From: Baylisascaris procyonis
Lineage: Eukaryota; Nematoda; Chromadorea; Rhabditida; Ascarididae
Assembly (NCBI GenBank): GCA_037389465.1
Contig: JAZARR010000197.1
Coordinates: 1,680,001-1,744,000 of the forward strand
Length of the DNA: 64,000 nucleotides
Direction: 5' to 3'
Positions 11,114 through 22,930 of this stretch are shown piece by piece; the stretch's first letter is position 1, and each line of letters begins with the position of its first letter. Position numbers and translations under genes: made by a program. Under the pieces are notes generated by a model. The model searched no databases. It had not been told where the DNA came from and saw only the letters and a list, made by a program, of their open reading frames with translations.

Positions 11114-14100
11114 CTAGACCAATTCAAGGATATGCGTTGTTCCCTGACTATTCGCAGCCACAATTATATTCGTGTTCTGAAATATTCACGCTAAGTTCAC
11201 ATAACGTTCACGTTCCATTAAATTGATATTTATGCAGTTAGACAATTCTATACTTTATATTTATATATGATACGTTTATTAAGTCTAGATAAGCATCGCC
11301 TAAACCCCTCAAGCCACAACCCTTGAGCACTTCTCGATTTTATCACAGAACTTATACCCGTACTAAAATAAACCCAAATAAACATCGAAGTAATAAAACC
11401 ACAACCACAATTCCGAAAAGAACCAAATACAGATCAAAAGGATTCTAGTCCAAAAAAAAAGATAATAAGGCCCCCCTAAAAGTAGGAAGATAAAGGCCAG
11501 TTGGCAAATAATCGGGCCACAAATACAGTTCTCACTAAAAGCTAAAGATCTCGGTTAGAGTGAACAAATTGGTGGACCCACCCCATTCGCCAAAATTTAA
11601 GAGGAAATAGAATAGCAATAGGTTTAAATCGATACCCCTCTTTCAACGTTAACCACTGAAACTCTGGTTATTATCCACTACAACATAAAGCTGTTGCATA
11701 ATCCGCAGCTAATCCAAAAAACATCCCCTTACAGCTTAGTTTATAATCTGAACCACTTATTTCATTTGAAAGATCTGATTAATCTACCACTAATAAAGTC
11801 AGGGCAAGGAATTAGAATAGAAAAGACCCCTCTGCGTATGAATTAAAAATGCTACTTCAGAAAAATGCTCGAATTTTCTGCATATACCAATAATCATCAA
11901 AAATTACCTTCTTCCAGCAGACCGCTGAGACGAAATCCGATGTTGATTCGAGAGTCGCGAATGGCGTTCGCTCAGCTTCTGCACGTCCAAAATCATAGCA
12001 CATCAACGGATCGCTAAGTCCCTTGTAATAGACGTAAAGTTGGTTATTCTCAGAACCTGAAAATGCCGACCTTTATGCTTCCAGTCATAGATACATCGAT
12101 ATGCAAATTAATTAAACAAAATTTAACTCGCTTGCAAACAAATTAATCGCCTTTCCGGAAAATCCGGGAAGATACTTGCTTGAATTCCGGAATTCAAAGG
12201 CGATTTCGGAAAAGGTGCACACTAACAAATAAAAATGATATGTTTACCACAAACGATATGGCTTCCATCGGTGGCGAGACCAACGAAGTTTTTTTCGTTT
12301 TGATGTCCTTTCATCGTACGAATGCACTTGCCCGTATTCACATCCCATAGTCGCAGATTGCTATCCGTTGAACTGCAATTATTCCATCATTGCTAAAATA
12401 CCTTGAACAAATCAACTCACTTGGCCACTTTTCATAAACATTCACCCCCCTAATTCATAAATATATCTCTTTATAAATATATTTTATAAATAACGTCATG
12501 TACAGCAAATAGGAAACGCATCAATCGAAGAATAAATAAAGGGAAACGTCTCAGTCCGTGGCAGCACATTTTTTTCATATCGAAGATCGAAAACCAAATT
12601 AATCAAATCACTAATCGGCAACAAATGACAAAAAAATAAGAGTCACACTTTCAAAGATATACTCTTTCCCATATCTCCTCAATGCCAGCTCTCCTTTTAA
12701 CGCAAAAAGAAAGAAGTCCTTATCCTTACGAAGGCAGGATTAGTGTTAGAAAATAAACGATTTACTAGATTTAGTCAACAACAAATTAAAATCCTAATTT
12801 TTACATTCTACGATCACTTCGGTTGAATAAAAACTTAAATACTATTGTCAAAGCTCGAAAATATTGATAAAATATTCACAAGCGCATGGATATACTATTT
12901 CCCCATTACTATCACAATGCAAAACACCTATCTGAAGACTCTTAAGAGTTGTAAGTAACACAGCCCTCTCCATACTGAGGCATCTATCACCACGATGGAT
13001 CATCAATGTTGATTGCTCTCGGTTTTGATTAAAAATATTCTTTTCCCGATTTCTTTTCTCTAATATACATCTACCATCTATACTATACCAAGCATATGAT
13101 ATGCTGCTCCCAACTTCTACCACCAGCTCAATCAACACTCCCCATCTGCATAGTTGAAGAGGGTGACGGATATGGGGATTCGATACCCTCGGTGTTCTTT
13201 AATAATTTTTTTGTTCTCAGAGATGGAAATAAAATAAAAAACAACGCATGAAATTTTTAAAAACCATTGCACTGTGAAAACGAAATGAAAAAAATAAAAT
13301 AAAATTTTAGCTTTCAAAATGGTCAACCTTTAACCTTTAAAAGAGTTCTCAAAAACCCTCAATGCGTTATTTCAGTAAAAGACTTACGCGGAAACGACTT
13401 CATGCTCATTGCAATATTTCACATACGAGACAGCTTTACGATGACCTCTGAAGACGTTGACCGCTTTTGACGTGTTTCGAAGATCATATAGGTGCACACA
13501 GTGATCTAAAATCATCTATCAATCAATATCCGGCCAAATTCAAATCGATTTACAGCCTATGCTTACTTTTCTCACAGTTGAAGAAATAACTTAGAAATTA
13601 ATTCAACCACATCACAAGCTATCATGAGTACTGTCTCATAAGACTATCGCGGAATCAGTTTGACATCCCAGTCAAGTATCCCCATTCCAGGTCACTCATC
13701 TCGTTCAAAACAAATCTCTCTCTCACCTCGGAAACTAAAAACAGTAGGTAATTACGATATAATACTACTATTATAAATAAACAGAGAAAACAACATCTAC
13801 GCACCATTTGCAAAATAAAACCATTTACCTTCTCTTTTCAAAATTTTATGCAACAGAAGAGTCTCAACATATCACTCCAACCAAACGTTGAGCTGCTCGT
13901 AAATCCCTGCTAAATTAGTAAGCATGTGGAGTTAATTCCGGCCCTGCATAAGCATAGGTCGGATCGCATTCAATCGCAATAAGCACGCTGATTCAGGTCA
14001 TTTCAAAAATGGCTGATTCCCTCGATATGGACCGATCATTTCATCACATGTGCATTAACATTCAGATTTTACAGCAGAAACATTTACAAAAATAGTTACA

Positions 14101-17100
14101 AATATCGTGAAATACACGTAGTCTTCCAGTTCATTGCCCCCTTTTTCTGATAATTTCCCAATACCATTAAAAAAGTCACCCCCAGTAACCTCTGAGTCCC
14201 CTCATAAACAGAAAAATGCCTACCTGCTGAGCCAAAAACGAGGCTATGCCTCGAAGTAGGACTGAAATAAACGCAGCATACGTTCACTTTCGCATCTATC
14301 GATCCCACCGACCGATCGGAAAGTAACGACCATAGTTTCACCTGAAAAAATTCCTCAACAATCACATTCAATTCATGCAAAAATAAGCTAAACAACAATA
14401 GTCAAGATACCTTAAACCTGAACTACAAGAACTAAATAAAATATTGCACAGCCAAATTAACCCAAACTAGCAAGACTCTACGGCTGAAATTGCTCTCAAT
14501 GACATAGTAATCCTAAAAAATACTCAAATCTTTTAGAACAAAATGAATAAAAAATAAAAAACTCCCCACCATAGTTACTTTCGGAAGCTCAATCGAAAGA
14601 AAAGTAATTCTCTATGCCTAACTTATCAATAGCCACGCTCGAACCAGCAGTTTCCTACTAACTCAGTGCTTGTGTTGTGAGAACTGGCTTTACCTACCTT
14701 CTTCTCTGGACACATCTTCTCTGGACTCCAAATAGCCCTACCATGCAGGACTTTACGGTGCACCTCCTTAGCAATATTATGAGTGGCCATACCTTCATTC
14801 CTCTTCAAAACTTTGGAAAACGATCGTCACAACAACCCTAATCGAAATCGGCTTCCAAGTATAAACTTTTCTTACAAAAAACTAGAAACGAAAAGGAAAA
14901 TCAAACCTTGGCATCATCTGAGCCAGATGCCATCAACTGCGGGTCGACGTTATTAAACTGTACAGTCCAACATCGCTTCTCGTGTTCCTAAATATCCACT
15001 GTTCACAACCAAGATTTAATAATGCTTCACTTCTGACAGCCAAAAACTTGAGGCCAAAATATATATGGGCATATTGTTTCACTTTTCGGCTGTTTAATGC
15101 CTAAGAATAACACACCACCAAGCTCGTTTTGATATTTTATGATAAAACGAATCACATCACTACTTACATGCATATACAACTTCCCTTACTCTATGCAAAT
15201 TTCCATAAAACAACTTCCCTTACTCTATGCAAATTTCCATAAAACAACTTCCCTTACTCTATGCAAATTTCCATAAAACAACTTCCCTTACTCTATGCAA
15301 ATTTCCATAAAACAACTTCCCTTACTCTATGCAAATTTCCATAAAACAACTTCCCTTACTCTATGCAAATTTCCATAAAACAACTTCCCTCTATGCAAAT
15401 TTCCATAAAACAACTTACTCTATGCAAATTTCCATAAAACAACTTCCCTCTATGCAAATTTCCATAAAACAACTGCAAATTTCCATAAAACAACTTCCCT
15501 TACTCTATGCAAATTTCCATAAAACAACTTCCCTTCTATGCAAATTTCCATAAAACAACTGCAAATTTCCATAAAACAACTTCCCTTACTCTATGCAAAT
15601 TTCCATAAAACAACTTCCCTTACTCTATGCAAATTTCCATAAAACAACTTCCCTTACTCTATGCAAATTTCCATAAAACAACTTCCCTTACTCTATGCAA
15701 ATTTCCATAAAACAACTTCCCTTACTCTATGCAAATTTCCATAAAACAACTTCCCTTACTCTATGCAAATTTCCATAAAACAACTTCCTCTATGCAAATT
15801 TCCATAAAACAACTACTCTATGCAAATTTCCATAAAACAACTTCCCTTACCATAAAACAACTACTCTATGCAAATTTCCATAAAACAACTTCTCTATGCA
15901 AATTTCCATAAAACAACTTCTACTCTATGCAAATTTCCATAAAACAACTTCCCTTACTCTATGCAAATTTCCATAAAACAACTTCCCTTACTCTATGCAA
16001 ATTTCCATAAAACAACTTCCCTTACTCTATGCAAATTTCCATAAAACAACTTCCCTTACTCTATGCAAATTTCCATAAAACAACTTCCCTTACTCTATGC
16101 AAATTTCCATAAAACAACTTCCCTTACTCTATGCAAATTTCCATAAAACAACTTCCCTTACTCTATGCAAATTTCCATAAAACAACTTCCCTTACTCTAT
16201 GCAAATTTCCATAAAACAACTTCCCTTACTCTATGCAAATTTCCATAAAACAACTTCCCTTACTCTATGCAAATTTCCATAAAACAACTTCCCTTACTCT
16301 ATGCAAATTTCCATAAAACAACTTCCCTTACTCTATGCAAATTTCCATATTCTCGTACTCAAAAGCTCTGTTGTACTGGCACTGCCAATGTTGCCTCATG
16401 GCATCCTTCAGTATTATATGCGTCGATTGCATAAGCAATACATACATACGCCCCAAATGTCATTTGCCCCAACGGAAATTAAATTCTTCGTCATTTAAAA
16501 TCATGACCGAAACTGAAGTAAAGGATAGAGATGCGGTTCTTTTAACGAGGACAGGAAGGTAATGGCATAGAGAAAGTTAAATATGCAGCCGAAAGGTAAA
16601 TGAAGATAAAAATAAAGAAATACCACTGAAATCACTTACAGCAGATATCACCATCACTGGACGCGAAAACTCAACCATTGCATATTCACTAGTCACTATT
16701 ACACAAATTTTCTCAAATAATATATGCTCTAGAATACTCTGATATACCCTTTCTTAACGAATCGATAAACCCACCTACCCGCATCAGTGTTACGCCTCAT
16801 TCATTACCGAGGATGAAATCCAGCCCATCCAAATCTCAATAAACAAAGAAAATGGACCTCCTGCTTCACCTGTTTAGATGGGTTCCAGTAGTACCCTGAG
16901 AATTCGTTACCTACTTACCTCCAACATAACAGTAAACAAAGCCATACAAATGTTGTCTTTCTAGCTTTTAATTTTGCAAGTAGAAAAAAAGGAAACAAAA
17001 AGACACCTGATAGCGCCTGATTGATTTCGACATATATGTATCCCAAAGCTGTACTGTACCATCATAATCGCTGCTTGCAAGCATATTTTTCGTATAGGGA

Positions 17101-20100
17101 TTCCACGAAACATTGCTAAACAATTATTTCAATTTCAATAAATCATCTGTTCAATAGATCAAAATAGAAACAACCAGCACTGACACTTGTCATCTTTTCT
17201 ATGTATATTCAATCCCACCCTAAGCAACACTTATCTAAATCTGAATCGGAATAAAAATGCTCGCCAGGTGAGAAAAACAAAACAGAACGTACACTCAAAT
17301 ATCATCTAACATTCTGCCAGTTTTCACCGAATGTGATATCCTCAGCGCGAAACGAAACACCCCTCCCCCCCCCCCCCCCCACAACCTCAGTCGTGCACTG
17401 ATAAGGAATATAAGGCATTCCTATCAACTGATATACGTGGTTATGACCACCATCCAGTATTTTGCAAACGAAAGCATTCTTAATTTACTATTATAATCAC
17501 CACCTAAACAACTGAAAACCAAAAATTATGCTTCTTCCATCCACACCCTCGGTATAAGAAAGAATCCTCGTGAGTCTTCGAAATTGGACGAACGAAAGAA
17601 AGAAAACGAGTGGGAAAGGATCTCAATTTTAATTCATGTTCTGGTCACCCAAGTGATGGAATTTACAACACCACTCTCGAAATAGGCAGCCCCTTTTTGA
17701 TAAGCACTGAGTGCTACCAGATTGCTGATGTTGAAATGCCACAATTACCACTACAAGAAAATTAAAAACCCCACCCGTTCAGCTCTTAGCTTCGCCACTC
17801 CGGTTCGTTTCCCCCCACTTCTCTCACATACCATTCGGATGCTATATTCCCTCCTTCCCCCCCTCCCCCATATCCCTCCAACCTTTCTTCTTCCACCATT
17901 CCTGTCACTTAATGCCAACTATTTATCCAACCTAATTTTAGAGTTGCATTGCAGTTGAGTGAGTGGGTAATGAAGGGCATCGGCGTTGTCGACCACATTT
18001 CTGAATGCATAAACTTTGATCTTCTTGGTAACACCGGCCACCACGAAGTATTCGCCGTCCTTATCGAACTCAATACTGAAATTAAAATTGGTATGCTTAT
18101 TCCCTACAGCACTCTCACAAAAGAGTATAGTTAACAATAATATAATTCAATTAATTACCTTACTCCACTTGAAGGGATTCTTATAATAAATACCTTAGAC
18201 TTTGCAAATGACATAAATAAACCCATCCTCGAATATCTCCACTGGCAAAGCGTTTCGTTTCACATCCCCTTGAAATCTTCATTCATTCTGTTCCCTTCCC
18301 CCTTCCAAGCAACCAGTGGCATCTAGTAAACTGGATGCCGGAAATAAAAGATTTCGGCGGACTGGCAGACACACTATGGGCAATAAGGGTTTACTTGAGC
18401 AAGAAAACAGAAAAGTTCAAAGTGGCCTCATATGCTGTTAGCATCAGCCTTTTCTACTTAGAAACTATGATTTTAACTCAACCGTGAACGCATTTTTGTA
18501 TTTTGGTCTTCCACTTTCAAACCATTTTTCCCCACCCTTCCTCCTCCCTTCACCATTCCCAAAAATAAACAAATTAAATCTAGATTTACCTTGAAACAAT
18601 GGATAAAGCAGGTGATGTGTCCGATATATTATAATTGAGCGATGCAAGTCTCCGAAAGCTGCCATATTGCGACATTCCTTGTAAAACACGAGAGAATTCT
18701 TCCAAACCATCAGGACAGGCTCCAATTGCTTCCTCGACATTGTTACGTGCATCTGCAACAACAATGCCTGAGAATTAAGTATCGGAATTTTGTTGAAAAA
18801 AATTAATTTTGATCATCTAAAATAAAAAAGAAGAGGTGGGGAGAGGGAAGGGGGCCTCACCTCTCTCGCTTCCTATCTGACCCAGAAATTTGTCAAGTGA
18901 CTGTTGAGGGGCAGATAACGGCAAATTGACGTTTCCGAATATATACAAAAAGCCCCCAAAGGGCCACCTTCTATATTTTTTCCTCAATCGCCTCAGATGA
19001 TTACTCCGAATGAGTCCAAAGACGATAACGGAAATACTGATATGGGGCTTGGGCTCATATATGACATAGAAGACCTACCACAACGTAGCCATCAAAATCT
19101 TCCTTATGCAAAAAAAAGAAGCTGATAGATTCCCTAGTTCAACAACGCATCAATAAAGGCTCCTCCACAAGAAGCCTGAAGTAGACTAGGCCAATTTATC
19201 ACCTAACACTAACTAAAACTTATTCATTACTTTCTTACTTCTCTTTCCAACAGCATTGAACTTGGCCACAAATTAGTGCCAAAGCTATCCCTAGAAATGG
19301 CACCGTACATCCGTTCCGTATACGTATCCTTAAAAAACAGAAAACAAAAAAAAATTGCTTTAATTATACCATTTCTAGTTTTGTGGCAGATCCTCTTCAA
19401 GACGTAGGCTTGTTCTAATCCATTCATATGTTGTCGAAGACGTGCCCGATATTTAGACATCTCTATTTCATCGTCTGCGAAACTTGGTTGTCTAAGGGCG
19501 ATATCTGAAGCACAAGTTACGAATGTGCTCAGTCCACTCGCATCTGGAACCATCCGATGTGACGATGAACCAACAACTTTCTCATTTTTCAGAATCGTCT
19601 GAAAAACAAATACATAAGGATCTCAGCAATATCCATAAGGAATTCATTCCGGAGGCATAAATGACTGTCTGTATGAAAGAAGCAGCATCTTCTACATGGT
19701 CTTCCTGAAGAGGCAAACGAAAGAAAAATACAGGGTCACAAACCTATCGAAAAAGATTTATTAATAAATAAAACTAAAAAAAAGAAGTTCAACGAAATAT
19801 AAAAGAATCGTTCGGCCGGAAACTTATAAGGTGAGTTTCGAACCAACAACCAGAATGACATCATTTCATTTAATGCATAGATAGACAGCGGAGAAAATAA
19901 ACAGGATTAAAAATTAAAACATCATTAAAACAAGCAAGAAATGAGCAGATATGGAAACACATAAAATAAAGCGAAAATACTGTTACTATTGGATAGGTTT
20001 GTATAATCCTTAACAGAAGCCCACGTGTACGTGATCACCATCAAGCATTCTTGACCTTCAAGCCTCCCCTCTTCAAAGCCTCTACTCTCAGATTCCAAGC

Positions 20101-22918
20101 ACACCGATCAATTCAATACGCCTTCTCCTCCTTCCCTCCCACTGAAAAAAATGTCTTACAACTGTACCTGTACTGTTTGCCTATCGCGTTTAAGAACCGA
20201 CAGTTCATGTTGCGCCTGTCTTATAGTGTCCTCGCGACGTGTGATCATCTCATCGATGAACTCACTCATGAGAACGTTCTTACGACGAGTATCCCCTAAA
20301 GCGATTTGCTCTCTGCGTTTTCTCAAGACGTCCATAACACGATCAATAGAACCCGCATCCAGACTCATTGCAAGATCCACCAATTCATCGCTTGTCCCCT
20401 CCGACGCAATACCACATCCTTCCTGTAATCCACCATTCCATCCAACTATTCAATCACCGCATTTTCACGACTCTCAAAACATCACAGCGCTTCTAAGTTT
20501 CAGCTTAACTACTGGGAATGCGAACGTTCAAGATTTGGGAAGGAAAAGCGTGCAGATCCAAAACTGACATTCACTACTGAATTTGTAAAATCAGTACTTG
20601 CAACCGACGTGCTAAATTATAGGGAAGTAGAGAGCATGCATATAAGGTGTGAGTTAACTCTCTAACCCTCCTCCCCTCCCCCCCCCCCTCACTTCACTCC
20701 TTCTGAATATGAATCTGAACTATCGAAAGCGCATGCAGAAGTAAGGCCTTGATCTCTGAAAGAATTTCGCAGTGCCTCAAATGCTATTACTTAAAAGCAC
20801 AAATAATGTAAGCTCGATGGCATGATTTATGTAAAATTTGCCAACAAAGCCCATCTGTGGTTGCAATTTTCCTATGTTTTCATATAGAAGCAATTAAAAA
20901 AAATTTCATTCACCCTGAAATCACACGAAGATTAATCGAAAACAAATAACATAAAATCATTATTGATCCAACTCATATTTACGCCTTTTTACAACACTTA
21001 AAACATTTTTATACTGCCAATAAAATTAGATTTCATTCATATCTAGTCTAAATACTAGGATAAGCTCAAGGCGTATACTTTATGCTTATCAGAAATGAGC
21101 TTCCCTTACCAAGGATGAAGGTCAGAGGATGAAGAGGAAGAGTACCACTCCATACATAATAGATCTAATTACAGGATGCAATTTATAGTCCTTTAATAAG
21201 AGACCAAAACATATCGATATCGATTCATAATAAAATCCCCAACTAGCAACACCTGAGGTGTTCCCTCTCATAGCAATTAATCCTGCTAGCCGATATGGAA
21301 ATAAAATACGAACCGCAGCTGAACGAATACTTCGAACCATTCTAGTCTTCGATCGAATCGAATCCGCTATTGCAGCGGCCGTAAAATTAGGAAAGACAAC
21401 AGGACCCGACGCGATATCCAATTCACGGGAGCATATTGGGCATCGTGAGCACCGTTCTAGATGAGCGCTAATACATTCACGACTGCAATTATCACAAATA
21501 TTTTTTATAATTGCCGAATTGAGGAATTATTTGAGAGATCTTAGACAGAGGCTAAGGTTGGAACAAGAGAAGGAAGGTGGGAGGTTGGGAGAAGCAAGTG
21601 CGCACATAAGGTTGTCACTCAACCTTCTCGAAGAATTAATTACTGTTCACGAACATGCATCTTCTGAAAACTACTATCTCCAACCAAGCCTCTATAAACA
21701 TAAAGAAGATGTGAGCTTCCATCCCCTCCTTCCCCCCCCCCCCCTAAATTCTACCAACATTTTTGAACGTGACAAAGATTAAACTTCATGGCTGATTATG
21801 TCGTAATTGTTTTTTTTTCCACCATTTTCGTCAAAACGATTCATAAACAGATGTTAATTCGTTGCAAAGTAACTTTTCTTTGATAGATCTCATATATTTC
21901 ATTGTTTTCCCCCAACTTTCCCTTCACTGTTTATTGATCAGTGATAAGACAATCATTCCTCACTCACAATTGATGAAAAAATAGCATTGTTTAGATGGGA
22001 GGGAGAGTCTATTCCATGTGCGCATCACAGTGTACCCTAACAAAGAGATCTCAGGCTGTGCATTCCATCTCCAGCATAAATCGCATAATACAAAAAAGAC
22101 TAATATCAGTAGCAAATAGTAAGATAGATGCTTATTAAGAAGAAAGCCCAAGAAATAGGGAAGAGAAGGATGGGAATGGACGAAGATGGGCGATTGCGAT
22201 ATCCTTTTGAAACTCTAAATAGCAAAGAGATGTAAATCGCTGTATATGTAAGATAAGAAAAAGAAACGGCATGTAAAAATATTATCCGAACGCCATTAAC
22301 GTCAAGACACCATTCTTTTCGTAAGAATTCTCTAATTTACCCATGCGGGGAAGAAAGAAAATCTGGGAAGAAATATGGGTAACTTACCAAAACGAATGAC
22401 CACAAATCGTTGAATATGGCTCTCGAAATAGATGTAGGCAAATTGGGCTGAAAACAGCGCAAATTTTTTATTTCATTTCAGCAACATATTTTAAGCGACA
22501 TTGGTCGCAAAAGAGCTTTCACGAATCCATATTGAAAAATCCTTAGAGATAATGATCACCTGCTCAGAAAATAATTGAAATTAGGTTGACCTGAATTACA
22601 GGACCTGAATTACAGCCCCATTTAATTCGCCCCCCCCTCTCCAAAAAAACATATTACAACAAAAATTGAGATATTCGGGAATCTCTAGGGGAACTACCGT
22701 CAACAGAGCATAAAAGAACAAAAAAAAAAGTAGCAGAAATTATGAAGGAAAAAAAGAAACCAGTTATAGGCGCTGTTAGCGATATTTGGAAATGGGTCGA
22801 ACGAAGATAGGGAAGTTGATGGTGCACTTGAACCAGGTGGTGGAGAGAGTTCAGGTATAAAAGGTTTGAGATCCTCATGAGGGAGGGGTCGTTTACGATT
22901 CGCTCGACCTGTTGACAT
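11114..22918 (-). CDS. cop1: COP1-type E3 ubiquitin ligase (RFWD2), 14 exons
   Basis: RING-coiled coil-WD40 ubiquitin ligase; family members work with DET1/DDB1/CUL4 to degrade nuclear transcription factors. Exons: 22761-22918, 22388-22447, 21253-21482, 20168-20445, 19370-19598, 18590-18752, 17932-18075, 17007-17115, 14907-14987, 14224-14341, 13388-13505, 12248-12372, 11908-12056, 11114-11176. All junctions agree in phase, giving 674 residues (human about 731, Arabidopsis 675). A complete C3HC4 RING is assembled across exons 1-3: C53, C56, C68, H70, C73, C76, C87, C90. Exon 4 gives the coiled coil. Exons 6-14 give the WD40 propeller with COP1 signatures [29 protein letters not shown] and the terminal [13 protein letters not shown]. 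Exon 4 may instead begin at 20418; 20445 gives the cleaner acceptor. The N-terminus has a basic cluster (RKRP), possibly nuclear targeting. Confidence 0.93.
12145..12205. repeat. Intronic inverted repeat with nested CCGGAA palindromes
   Basis: AATCGCCTTT at 12145-12154 is exactly inverted at 12196-12205 (AAAGGCGATT). Between the arms lies the 14-bp perfect palindrome GAATTCCGGAATTC and two more CCGG cores. It sits in the COP1 intron between exons 12 and 13. Confidence 0.8.
15177..16349. repeat. 34-bp tandem array (~35 copies) in a COP1 intron
   Basis: About 1.17 kb of near-identical 34-bp units made of ATGCAAATTTCC, ATAAAACAACTT and CCCTTACTCT in that order. Most units are identical. The middle of the array (about 15380-15930) holds shortened variants that lack parts of CCCTTACTCT or join ACAACT directly to GCAAAT. 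Both ends are runs of perfect copies. It lies wholly inside the COP1 intron between exons 8 and 9. Thirty-four is not a multiple of three, so open frames through it are accidental. Nearly every unit contains the octamer ATGCAAAT. Confidence 0.97.
17365..17380. repeat. Poly-C run (16 C) in COP1 intron
   Basis: Sixteen uninterrupted C on the plus strand, so a G run in the COP1 transcript. It is in the intron between exons 7 and 8. Confidence 0.9.
20678..20688. repeat. C run within a C/T-rich tract, COP1 intron
   Basis: Eleven C inside a roughly 50-bp pyrimidine tract (about 20650-20702) in the intron between exons 3 and 4. Confidence 0.85.
21732..21744. repeat. Poly-C run (13 C) in COP1 intron
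   Basis: Thirteen C preceded by ATCCCCTCCTT, in the intron between COP1 exons 2 and 3. Confidence 0.9.
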
Positions 22919-22930
22919 CCCTGAAAATTA
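22919..22930 (-). promoter_or_regulatory. Candidate spliced-leader trans-splice acceptor of COP1
   Basis: On the minus strand TTAATTTTCAG is followed by GG and then the COP1 ATG, so the acceptor lies two bases from the start codon. No upstream coding exon fits, which is the usual appearance of an SL trans-splice site in nematodes. Confidence 0.65.

Noticed and set aside
15329..15911. Open frames through the 34-bp array, up to 74 codons
   Set aside because: The repeat unit contains no stop in these frames and is not a multiple of three, so frames shift and stay open by accident. The array lies in an intron.
19227..19369. Extension of the frame of COP1 exon 5
   Set aside because: COP1 similarity stops at the donor at 19370, and the next exon (18590-18752) joins in phase with conserved sequence.
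20151..20567. Longest plus-strand frame, 138 codons
   Set aside because: It is antisense to COP1 exon 4, whose minus-strand frame matches the COP1 coiled coil and joins neighbours in phase.
21519..21782. Plus-strand frame of 87 codons
   Set aside because: It lies in a COP1 intron, matches no family and ends in a poly-C tract; no splice-bounded partner was found.
22388..22447. Exon 2 of COP1 read in its first frame ([12 protein letters not shown])
   Set aside because: Only the second frame completes the RING motif (CPIC, CGHSFC) and fits the phases of exons 1 and 3.
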